Below are positions 1 through 5,269 of a stretch of 7,304 nt of DNA, one piece after another. The first letter of the stretch is position 1, and every line of letters begins with the position of its first letter. Under the pieces are notes generated by a model. It did not search any database. It was not told where the DNA came from and worked only from the letters and a program-made list of their open reading frames with translations. The stretch comes from an uncultured Schwartzia sp. (GTDB lineage: Bacteria > Bacillota > Negativicutes > Selenomonadales > Selenomonadaceae), in NCBI GenBank assembly GCA_905373705.1, contig CAJPUA010000045.1, positions 1 to 7,304 of the forward strand, given 5' to 3'. The translations under genes and the position numbers were made by a program.

Positions 1-1
1 G

Positions 2-166
2 GCGAAAGGCGCCAGCCTCACCGCCGCCATCCGCCAGGCAAAAGACTATGTCACCGGCGCCCTTTCCGCCGATCTGAAAATGGGTAAAGGTCACGGTCCC
101 CTGCACCACGGTTTTGATCTGAAAAGCCGCTTTCTCGCGCCGTTTCCCCCTGGGGAAGGAAAATGA
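2..166 (+). CDS. thiD: Hydroxymethylpyrimidine/phosphomethylpyrimidine kinase, C-terminal fragment (5' end outside window)
   Basis: Only the last 54 codons are present, read in the frame starting at base 2 and ending at TGA 164-166. The peptide has the C-terminal signature of the ThiD/ribokinase-like family: an A-K-G-x-S-L-x-x-A-I-x-x-A-K-x-Y-V helix, then an L-x-M-G-K-G-H-G-P-L-H-H-G-F segment. In this family the G-x-G-H-G-P-x-x-H stretch closes nearly every member. ThiD is a cytosolic enzyme of thiamine biosynthesis that phosphorylates HMP to HMP-P and then to HMP-PP. A short tail of about 14 residues follows the signature and ends in a Gly/Pro-rich stretch. No clear terminator lies between this stop and the next promoter, so transcripts could run into the small downstream gene. 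The assignment rests on a short fragment, and a bifunctional ThiD fusion cannot be excluded. Confidence 0.82.
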   Translation, partial: AKGASLTAAIRQAKDYVTGALSADLKMGKGHGPLHHGFDLKSRFLAPFPPGEGK

Positions 167-192
167 TCGTTCTATTGGGGAAAGAAAAGCAG

Positions 193-221
193 TTGCCCCG
201 GGGCGCAAAAACAGATATAAT
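193..221 (+). promoter_or_regulatory. Sigma-A type promoter for the small membrane protein gene
   Basis: A perfect -10 hexamer TATAAT lies at 216-221. A -35 element TTGCCC (4 of 6 consensus bases) lies at 193-198, with the optimal 17-bp spacer. The predicted transcript start near 228 gives a leader of about 53 nt before the ATG at 281. Two symmetric elements overlap the promoter: the palindrome GCCCCGGGGC at 195-204 covers most of the -35, and an inverted repeat ATATAAT/ATTATAT at 215-221 and 229-235 covers the -10 and start region. This makes control by a DNA-binding protein possible, but that is inference. Confidence 0.7.
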
Positions 222-280
222 AGAATAAATTATATTGTCGGTCGCGCCTGCGGCTGACACAAGAAAGCGGGGCGCAGAAC

Positions 281-514
281 ATGCCAATATCACCAGCCAT
301 CATCGGCGGTCTTGTCGTCATTTTGATCTTCGGCATCGGTTTAGGAAATTATGCCATGATGGCCTACTATCATCTTCACGAGGGCGACGATTTAGAATGG
401 CTGTCCAACGGGCAGGTCAGCAATCGGGTCACGCTGGCTATCATTCAGTTCATTTGCCTGGTATTCATCATGGGCGGCTTCTGGGTTATTGATCTGACGG
501 GGTCCGCTCTCTAA
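281..514 (+). CDS. Small two-helix membrane protein, unrecognised family
   Basis: This is a 77-residue hydrophobic protein that I do not recognise. It has two predicted transmembrane helices, at about residues 6-28 and 49-71, joined by a polar acidic loop (H-L-H-E-G-D-D-L-E-W). The acidic loop suggests a hairpin with both ends in the cytoplasm and the loop outside (inferred). The ATG at 281 follows a weak G-rich ribosome binding site (GCGGGGCG at about 267-274). It sits in its own transcription unit, with a near-consensus promoter at 193-221 upstream and a strong terminator at 585-631 downstream. That layout, together with a sensible membrane topology, argues for a real gene rather than a chance ORF. 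The TAA stop is at 512-514. No catalytic motif or cysteine pair is visible, and no function can be assigned. Confidence 0.72.
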   Translation: MPISPAIIGGLVVILIFGIGLGNYAMMAYYHLHEGDDLEWLSNGQVSNRVTLAIIQFICLVFIMGGFWVIDLTGSAL

Positions 515-584
515 CCGGCCCTGCCGCAGTCTCTTCTCGAAACGATTTGCCGCTGTCCGGCAGAACAGGGACAAATTTCTCAAA

Positions 585-631
585 AGGGCGTGTCCTTTCC
601 GCAATGAAGGACGCGCCCTCTTTCTTTGTTC
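585..631 (+). terminator. Rho-independent terminator after the small membrane protein gene
   Basis: Bases 585-597 pair with 607-619, giving a 13-bp stem that contains one G-U pair (591-613) and closes a 9-nt loop. A T-rich tail (CTTTCTTTGTT) follows from 620. It lies 70 nt after the stop at 514 and just before the promoter of the next gene, so it insulates the two units. Confidence 0.82.
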
Positions 632-640
632 GCCCCCTTA

Positions 641-649
641 TGCTATACT
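641..649 (+). promoter_or_regulatory. Extended -10 promoter for the TPR / PRC-barrel genes
   Basis: TGCTATACT at 641-649 is an extended -10 element (TGn followed by TATACT, 5 of 6 consensus bases). The -35 position about 17 bp upstream (around 621-626, inside the terminator tail) is poor, which extended -10 promoters tolerate. The predicted start near 656 gives a leader of about 138 nt before the GTG at 794. It is the best promoter candidate in the 515-793 gap. Confidence 0.5.
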
Positions 650-672
650 GTAAAGAGAAAAATTCCCGCCTG

Positions 673-725
673 TTTTTCCTAAACGATTCAGGAAAAATAT
701 TCGTGTCCCGGCAGGACTTTTTCCT
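673..725 (+). promoter_or_regulatory. Leader with mutually exclusive hairpins (possible attenuator)
   Basis: The octamer TTTTTCCT occurs twice, at 673-680 and 718-725. Its exact complement AGGAAAAA lies between them at 690-697. The central arm can pair with either flank: an upstream hairpin with a 9-nt loop, or a downstream hairpin with a 20-nt loop that itself holds a small GTCC/GGAC stem (705-708 with 714-717) followed directly by five Ts (718-722). This resembles a switch between two folds in the 5' leader of the TPR gene. The stems are short and A/T-rich, so chance cannot be excluded, and it matches no riboswitch family I know. Confidence 0.3.
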
Positions 726-793
726 CTCTCGTCGAAATTTTACCAGACGGAATCATTTGACAGCCGACGCCTGTCCTCTTTCCGTCTTGCCGG

Positions 794-2260
794 GTGGTGA
801 CTGCGTTGTCGTATTTTCTCATCACGTTCGCCGTCATGGCCGTCAGCCTCCTGCTGATCTACCGGGCCGCCCGTTTTTTCGGACTGCAGGTGGATCGCCG
901 GGCGCTGGTTTTGTGTGCGTTCATGGCCGTCGGCGTGAATTTCGCTTCCATTTTTCTTTCGAACGTCTTAACGCTCGATCATCTGCTGGTCATCATCGGT
1001 CTGGTTTTGCTTGCCGCCGCTCTGGTCACGATTTTTAACGAATATCTTCTGCGGCACCAGACCGCGGCTCTTGTCGGCGTCGATGCCCCGCTGAGCGGAG
1101 CCCTGGCCTTCGCGACAGAGGTTACAGAGGATACGGAAATTTTCCCGGCAAAATATATGGGGCACAGTGAGGCCTCGGAGCCTCCTCTAGCAGCTCCGAC
1201 CGAAAAAACCGACGAACCTTCCCCAGGGAAGCTTTCTCTCCTTCCCGCAGAAACATTGCCCGCTAAACCGAAGGAAGCGACGCTTGAAACAAGCTCCCTG
1301 CCGAACAAAACGGAAGACGAGAAACGCGGCGCACGGCAGGCGAAGAAAAATGACCGCGACGGGGCTAAAGGCAGGCCGTCGGCATTTATAGACGCAACCG
1401 AAGCCTTAGTTGCCGACGCCCGTCAAACATTGAAAACACACCGCGCTTCACCGAAAACAGCTGCGCCTTTTGCCGCTCTCGAAATAAAAGCGGAAAACGT
1501 CAGCCAAAAGGGGAGCGAGAAAGCCTCTGCCGTGCTCTACGAAAACGTGGACGGCGAAAGCGGCGCCGATCTTGCCGCGGCACTGGCCGCGAGCTTTTCT
1601 GCCAAGTCGGAATCAACCGTCGCCATTTCGCCGAACCGGTCGATTCCGACGGTCAGAGCTACACCTGCCAGAGGTCGATCCGCCAAACGGCAACCAGGCG
1701 CCTTATCGGCTAAAGCTTCCAGGGGCATCAACCCGGCAAAGCCTTCGCGGAAAGTCATCTCCTACAGCCAGGAACCGCTTCCCGACAAAACAGCATCTGT
1801 AGGCGTTGCGCTATCTCGCCTCCACTCGCTCGACGATCATCTCGACTACGCGTTCGAGCAGAAAAGCCGCCGCCGTTTTGCCAACGCGATTCTTGCCTAT
1901 CGGCAGGCTTTGGAAAAATTTCGCAATGATCCTTATTCCCCTTTCATCGCTATTGAATTGGGCAATATATATAAGGAAACCGGCGCTTATGCGGACGCCA
2001 TCAGTATCTTCCGCAATGCGCTCCAGCTGCCAGCCATCAAGGGGCAGGACGGTATCCGGGCTGAGTTTCAGAAAAATATCGCCTATCTTGGTACCGTTTT
2101 ACATATACTGACCCGGCATCGGAGACCGAATACTCCGTTCTCGGAAATCCCCCCGGACTGTCAACGCGAGATTGAATCCGCTTTTGCCGCGGAACCGTCC
2201 GGAAAATATCAACGCACAGGAGGAAAAACCAATGACCAAAAAAAGCGTAGAAATCCTTAA
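794..2260 (+). CDS. Membrane-anchored TPR protein with long disordered linker
   Basis: A 488-residue protein with three parts. Residues 1-85 hold about three transmembrane helices (roughly 3-25, 37-57 and 62-82); the basic loop between the first two suggests that the long C-terminal part faces the cytoplasm. Residues about 95-335 are a low-complexity linker rich in Ala, Lys, Glu, Ser and Pro, without recognisable domains. Residues about 337-440 contain two TPR-like helical repeats, for example A-I-L-A-Y-R-Q-A-L-E-K-F followed by E-L-G-N-I-Y-K-E-T-G-A-Y-A-D-A. TPRs usually mediate protein-protein contacts, so a scaffold role is likely, but the partner is unknown. The start is GTG 794 (or the adjacent GTG 797). 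No good ribosome binding site is visible, the frame is closed upstream by TGA 758-760, and the next ATG (836) would cut the first helix. Its last 29 nt overlap the PRC-barrel gene, suggesting co-transcription. It is real as a coding gene; its function is unassigned. Confidence 0.8.
   Translation: MVTALSYFLITFAVMAVSLLLIYRAARFFGLQVDRRALVLCAFMAVGVNFASIFLSNVLTLDHLLVIIGLVLLAAALVTIFNEYLLRHQTAALVGVDAPLSGALAFATEVTEDTEIFPAKYMGHSEASEPPLAAPTEKTDEPSPGKLSLLPAETLPAKPKEATLETSSLPNKTEDEKRGARQAKKNDRDGAKGRPSAFIDATEALVADARQTLKTHRASPKTAAPFAALEIKAENVSQKGSEKASAVLYENVDGESGADLAAALAASFSAKSESTVAISPNRSIPTVRATPARGRSAKRQPGALSAKASRGINPAKPSRKVISYSQEPLPDKTASVGVALSRLHSLDDHLDYAFEQKSRRRFANAILAYRQALEKFRNDPYSPFIAIELGNIYKETGAYADAISIFRNALQLPAIKGQDGIRAEFQKNIAYLGTVLHILTRHRRPNTPFSEIPPDCQREIESAFAAEPSGKYQRTGGKTNDQKKRRNP
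2218..2223 (+). promoter_or_regulatory. Ribosome binding site that fixes the PRC-barrel gene start
   Basis: AGGAGG at 2218-2223 lies 8 nt before ATG 2232 and is a full Shine-Dalgarno match. It favours 2232 over the in-frame upstream ATG at 2172, which has no such site. It lies inside the 3' end of the preceding TPR gene. Confidence 0.85.
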
Positions 2261-3044
2261 TCTGCCTATCATCAGCATCACGGAAGGGCGCGAGCTCGGC
2301 ATGAGCAAAACGCTCCTCATCGACGCCAAAAACGGCGTTGTCGCGGCCATCACCATCGAGGACGAGGACTGGTACCGCGGCGTGAAGCTGCTCCCCTACT
2401 CCTCTGTCATCGCTATCGGCCACGACGCGGTTACCATCACTTCCAGCGAAAACATCCTGACCCTTGAAGACGCCAGCGATTACGAGGCAATGATGGACGC
2501 CAATATCCGAATTATCGGCACCAAGGCCATCACCAAATCCGGCACGATTCAGGGCAAGGTTTCGGAAATCTACATCGGCGACGGCGGAAAAGTCGAAAAA
2601 TGCGCCATCGTCGCTCCCGACGGCTCCGAATCAGAAATTACGGCTGAACAAATCTCCATCTTTGGAAAGCAGGTAACTGTCATCGACCCCACGGAAGAAG
2701 AAGAAAAAAAAACTAACCCCGTGACGCCGACACCAAAACCTGCTCCCGCTCCAGCTCCTAAGCCGGCGCCAGAGAAAGCGCCGGAGCCGACCCCCGCGCC
2801 GAAAGCGGCGGAAAAACCGGCGCCTGCGCCGGAAGTTAAGCCGGAGCCGGCAAAGGCCGCGGAAGCCGACAAAGCCACAGAAGAACGCCATCGCCGCTTT
2901 TTGCTTGGCAAAAAAGCCGCCCGCGATATCAAGACCGACAGCGGCGTCCTGATCGTCAAAGCGGGCGCCGACATTACCGAAGAGGTTCTTCAGAAAGCCA
3001 AGCTTGCCAACAAGTTTATTGAGCTTTCCATGAACATTCAGTAA
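2232..3044 (+). CDS. PRC-barrel domain protein with Pro/Ala/Lys linker and RpoC-like C-terminal module
   Basis: A 270-residue soluble protein with no signal peptide or membrane helix. Residues about 5-80 form a first PRC-barrel-like beta domain, including a D-W-Y-R-G-V-K-L-L-P-Y stretch typical of the fold. Residues about 91-152 look like a second one (G-T-I-Q-G-K-V-S-E-I-Y-I). An acidic EEEEKK patch (155-160) leads into a Pro/Ala/Lys/Glu-rich linker (about 162-212). Residues about 217-270 form a compact module (L-L-G-K-K-A-A-R-D-I-K, then G-V-L-I-V-K-A-G-A-D-I-T-E-E-V) that resembles a beta-hairpin segment of RNA polymerase beta' and the N-terminal part of some HD-GYP proteins. PRC barrels are known from RNA processing (RimM) and photosynthetic reaction centres; many stand-alone members lack a known role. 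The ATG follows a perfect AGGAGG. The gene overlaps the TPR gene by 29 nt and is followed by a terminator. An adaptor role on the cytoplasmic side of the envelope is inference. Confidence 0.85.
   Translation: MTKKSVEILNLPIISITEGRELGMSKTLLIDAKNGVVAAITIEDEDWYRGVKLLPYSSVIAIGHDAVTITSSENILTLEDASDYEAMMDANIRIIGTKAITKSGTIQGKVSEIYIGDGGKVEKCAIVAPDGSESEITAEQISIFGKQVTVIDPTEEEEKKTNPVTPTPKPAPAPAPKPAPEKAPEPTPAPKAAEKPAPAPEVKPEPAKAAEADKATEERHRRFLLGKKAARDIKTDSGVLIVKAGADITEEVLQKAKLANKFIELSMNIQ
2704..2712 (+). repeat. A9 homopolymer in the PRC-barrel gene (possible slippage site)
   Basis: Nine consecutive A bases cover codons 158-161 (Glu-Lys-Lys-Thr) at the junction between the PRC-barrel region and the linker. 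Loss or gain of one A, or slippage during transcription or translation, would hit a stop almost at once: TAA 2714-2716 in the -1 frame and TGA 2722-2724 in the +1 frame. Either event would release a protein of about 160 residues made of the two barrels only. Whether slippage happens is not shown by the sequence. Confidence 0.45.
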
Positions 3045-3060
3045 GCCACGCCGCATTTCT

Positions 3061-3091
3061 AAGGCTGCCGTGACCGTGCGGCAGCCTTTTT
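3061..3091 (+). terminator. Rho-independent terminator after the PRC-barrel gene
   Basis: Bases 3061-3070 pair perfectly with 3079-3088 (10 bp, GC-rich core GGCTGCCG), with an 8-nt loop and a run of Ts at 3087-3091. It begins 16 nt after the PRC-barrel stop and only 26 nt before the ribosome binding site of the VanW gene, so VanW expression depends on read-through or on a promoter I cannot see. Confidence 0.88.
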
Positions 3092-3116
3092 ATCATTCTG
3101 CAGTCCCAGCTACATG

Positions 3117-3123
3117 AAGGAGG
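3117..3123 (+). promoter_or_regulatory. Ribosome binding site of the VanW gene
   Basis: AAGGAGG at 3117-3123 sits 10 nt before ATG 3134. It is a near-perfect Shine-Dalgarno match and supports that start. Confidence 0.8.
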
Positions 3124-3133
3124 ATCCACACAG

Positions 3134-4549
3134 ATGAAACCATACCATCCATTGGCCTTCTTTGCCATGTTCTGCTCTCTCATCACGCTGCTCCTCCTCA
3201 TCTCCTTCGGCGGGCTCCTCATCGGTTTTATCCGACAGGATCTCATGGCCTTTGGCCTGACATTTGCCGGACATCCCCTGACCGGTCTGACAAAAGAAGA
3301 AGCGCAAAATGAAATCGTCCGGCACGTGCAGGAAGAACTCACCTCACCCGCGCTTATTCTTTCCTATGGCGACCGGCGCTGGGAAGCGTCCCCGACCGAT
3401 ATCGGTCTGACCGCCGATATTCCCGCCACCGTGGAGCAAGCCTTTGCCGTCGGGCGCAGCGGCAGCCTCCCGCGGCGGATTGTGGACGCGCTTTCCTGCG
3501 CCCTCCGTCAGCGTGAAATCCCGCTGGTCCTTCGGCAGGACACGGTACAGCTCAAAAAATGGCTTGATCCGGTGGCCGCCTCGATTCATGAACCGGCCCG
3601 GGACGCCTCCTGCACTCTCACACCGGACGGAGCCGTCCACCGCCTTCCCAGTGTGACCGGAGTCACTCTTGATACCGCTGCCCTGGCAGATACCCTGGCC
3701 CTCGAGCTCACAACTCTGCGCTTGCCGCGCCGGGAAGCTCTCGCCCCCGCCATAAAAGCCCCCGCCATCGCGACAGATGATCTTGCCGCCGTCGACACTG
3801 TGCTGGGCGTCTATACCACCTATTACGATCCTAACTCAAACCGCGGGAAAAACATCGAGCGGGCCGCCATGGCGCTCGACCATGTTCTCATCAAAAAAGG
3901 CGCGGCCTTCTCCTTTAACGCAATCGTCGGCAACCGGGTCGCCGACGCCGGTTACCTCACCGCGCCCGTCATCGTCGACGGAAAAATCGAGCAAGATATC
4001 GGCGGCGGTGTCTGCCAGGTCAGTTCCACCCTTTACAACGCTATTCTTTTGGCCGATCTTAACCCTACCCAGCGGACGGCGCACTTCTACCCTTCCTCTT
4101 ACGTCCCGGCAGGATTAGATGCTACCGTAGCCGACGGACAAATCGATTTCTGCTTTGCCAATCAACTTCCGCACAACGTCTACCTTCTGACTTCCGCGGA
4201 AAGCGGGACGCTCACCATCTGCGTTCTCGGCGCCGGCTCCGATGTCCCCGCCGATATCCGTCTGGAAACCGCTGTCATCGGTCCCAATCCCACAGTCGAA
4301 AGCTACCGCATCTATGAGCGGAATGGGGAAGAAACCGGACGGGAGTTTCTTCACACCGACGAATATGACATTCCCCCACCGGATCCCCAACAAGCGGGGC
4401 AGGCCCCTGATCCCCCGGCGAGACGTCCTCTGCCGACGGTAGATACAGTTCCCAGTGAAGAAACGGATCCTGCTCCTCGTAGACAGGAACGGCGTTCTTC
4501 ACGGGGCAGCGTCCTCGCCAGGCACGCTTCTGCAGAGGACGCCGCCTGA
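3134..4549 (+). CDS. VanW family protein, membrane-anchored (YoaR-like)
   Basis: A 471-residue protein with an N-terminal signal anchor (hydrophobic residues about 7-33), so the bulk should lie outside the membrane. Residues about 45-205 correspond to the YoaR-like putative peptidoglycan-binding region: L-T-G-L-T-K-E-E-A near 49-57, W-E-A-S-P-T-D-I-G-L near 83-92. Residues about 222-366 are the VanW domain, with the opening T-T-Y-Y-D-P-N-S-N-R-G-K-N-I and the hallmark GGGVCQVSSTLYNA at 290-303, including Cys294. Then comes the typical closing segment V-E-S-Y-R-I-Y-E-R-N-G-E-E (388-400). The last 60 or so residues are Pro- and Arg-rich and probably disordered. VanW is named after an accessory gene of some vancomycin-resistance clusters, but its biochemical activity is unknown; no van genes are present here, so resistance should not be inferred. 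A cell-wall role is likely. It lies 89 nt after the PRC-barrel gene, beyond a terminator. The family call is firm. Confidence 0.93.
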   Translation: MKPYHPLAFFAMFCSLITLLLLISFGGLLIGFIRQDLMAFGLTFAGHPLTGLTKEEAQNEIVRHVQEELTSPALILSYGDRRWEASPTDIGLTADIPATVEQAFAVGRSGSLPRRIVDALSCALRQREIPLVLRQDTVQLKKWLDPVAASIHEPARDASCTLTPDGAVHRLPSVTGVTLDTAALADTLALELTTLRLPRREALAPAIKAPAIATDDLAAVDTVLGVYTTYYDPNSNRGKNIERAAMALDHVLIKKGAAFSFNAIVGNRVADAGYLTAPVIVDGKIEQDIGGGVCQVSSTLYNAILLADLNPTQRTAHFYPSSYVPAGLDATVADGQIDFCFANQLPHNVYLLTSAESGTLTICVLGAGSDVPADIRLETAVIGPNPTVESYRIYERNGEETGREFLHTDEYDIPPPDPQQAGQAPDPPARRPLPTVDTVPSEETDPAPRRQERRSSRGSVLARHASAEDAA

Positions 4550-4653
4550 CCCCAACCGCCGCGCTTCAAAAAACTTCGCTTTTAACGCTGTTTTGTCCCC
4601 TAGCGAATGAGCCTCTGCTTTACCGGACGTTCACAATCCTCCCTTCCAAACTT

Positions 4654-4660
4654 AAAGGAG
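4654..4660 (+). promoter_or_regulatory. Ribosome binding site that fixes the flavin reductase start
   Basis: AAAGGAG at 4654-4660 is 8 nt before ATG 4669. A GTG in the same frame at 4660 overlaps this site and so is not the start. In the preceding gap (4550-4653) I see neither a convincing promoter nor a terminator. Confidence 0.82.
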
Positions 4661-4668
4661 TGTTTATT

Positions 4669-5178
4669 ATGAGTGATTTTCGTGAAATTTCCCCCGCAGA
4701 ACTTACCGACAATCCCTTTACGCTCATTGGTCAAGACTGGCTTCTTGTTACCGCCGCCGCAGAAGGGCGTGCAAATACCATGACCGCCTCGTGGGGCGGC
4801 CTGGGCGTCCTCTGGAGCCTTCCTGTCGCTACCATCTATCTGCGCCCACAACGCTATACAAAAGAATTTGTCGACAAAAGCGCCGCCTTCTCTCTCAGCG
4901 TCCTCGACGACTCTCACCGCGCGACGCTTTCCTATCTGGGCGCGGTCTCCGGGCGGGATGAGGACAAAATCAAAAAATCCGGCCTGACGATCGCCCACGA
5001 AGGCGAGGTCCCTTACTTCAAAGAATCCCGCCTCGTCCTCATCTGCCGAAAACTCTACCGGCAGGCCATGAATCCTGAAAACTTTGTCGTCCCTGCCCTC
5101 ATAAACCAATGGTATTCCCAAGAGGACTATCACACCATGTATGTTGGCGCCATCGAAAAAATATTACAGCGCGGGTAA
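4669..5178 (+). CDS. Flavin reductase family protein (FMN-binding split barrel)
   Basis: A 169-residue cytosolic protein, within the usual 160-200 range of the family. Residues about 10-160 match the flavin reductase-like split barrel: the N-P-F-T-L-I-G segment near the N terminus, the flavin-site stretch N-T-M-T-A-S-W-G-G-L-G (36-46), then P-V-A-T-I-Y-L-R-P-Q-R-Y-T-K-E-F, a G-R-D-x-D-K motif near 95-100, and a closing H-T-M-Y-V-G-A-I. Family members bind FMN and often reduce flavin with NAD(P)H, or act as flavin-binding redox proteins; the substrate of this branch is not known. No extra cysteine or iron-sulfur motif is seen. The gene stands alone between the VanW gene and a convergent ATPase gene, with a bidirectional terminator starting about 20 nt after its stop. 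Family call strong, exact activity open. Confidence 0.9.
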   Translation: MSDFREISPAELTDNPFTLIGQDWLLVTAAAEGRANTMTASWGGLGVLWSLPVATIYLRPQRYTKEFVDKSAAFSLSVLDDSHRATLSYLGAVSGRDEDKIKKSGLTIAHEGEVPYFKESRLVLICRKLYRQAMNPENFVVPALINQWYSQEDYHTMYVGAIEKILQRG

Positions 5179-5198
5179 AACAAAAACGAGCCGCGTCA

Positions 5199-5244
5199 AT
5201 AGAGAAAGCCCGTGGATATCAATGTATCCACGGGCTTTCTCTAT
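5199..5244. terminator. Bidirectional terminator between convergent genes
   Basis: Bases 5199-5218 are the perfect reverse complement of 5225-5244 (20 bp, 6-nt loop TCAATG). The GC-rich core GCCCGTGGATA/TATCCACGGGC is flanked by GAGAAA on the left and TTTCTC on the right. On either strand the stem therefore runs into a T-rich tail, TTTCTCTAT on the + strand and the equivalent on the - strand. It lies between the flavin reductase stop (5178) and the ATPase stop (5270-5272), and so serves both genes. Confidence 0.88.
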
Positions 5245-5269
5245 AAAAGGTCGGAAAAAGTTTACGCCC

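Noticed and set aside
144..157. Inverted repeat TTCCCC/GGGGAA at the end of thiD
   Set aside because: The loop would be only 2 nt, there is no T run after it, and it is inside the coding sequence; chance is likely.
757..785. Perfect TTGACA at 757-762 just upstream of the TPR gene
   Set aside because: The -10 position 17 bp later reads TTCCGT, a poor match, and would start transcription almost at the GTG. The extended -10 at 641-649 is the better candidate, though a near-leaderless start is not fully excluded.
547..1038. Open frame of 163 codons spanning the terminator, leader and start of the TPR gene
   Set aside because: It runs through the terminator stem and promoter, overlaps the TPR gene in another frame, and has a basic, low-quality peptide with no ribosome binding site.
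2715..2867. Pro/Ala/Lys-rich stretch as a candidate tandem repeat
   Set aside because: The DNA repeats are irregular; this is low-complexity protein linker rather than a true repeat array.
2570..3056. Antisense open frames rich in Gly/Ala or Arg/Phe opposite the PRC-barrel gene
   Set aside because: Their composition is the mirror image of the Pro/Ala/Lys linker on the coding strand.
3134..4549. VanW as evidence of glycopeptide resistance
   Set aside because: No vanA/B ligase, vanH, vanX or VanRS genes are nearby, and VanW-domain proteins are common in Firmicutes without resistance.
4575..4607. Inverted repeat TTCGCT/AGCGAA in the VanW to flavin reductase gap
   Set aside because: The arms are only 6 bp with a 21-nt spacer and no T tract. 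It is too weak to call a terminator or operator.
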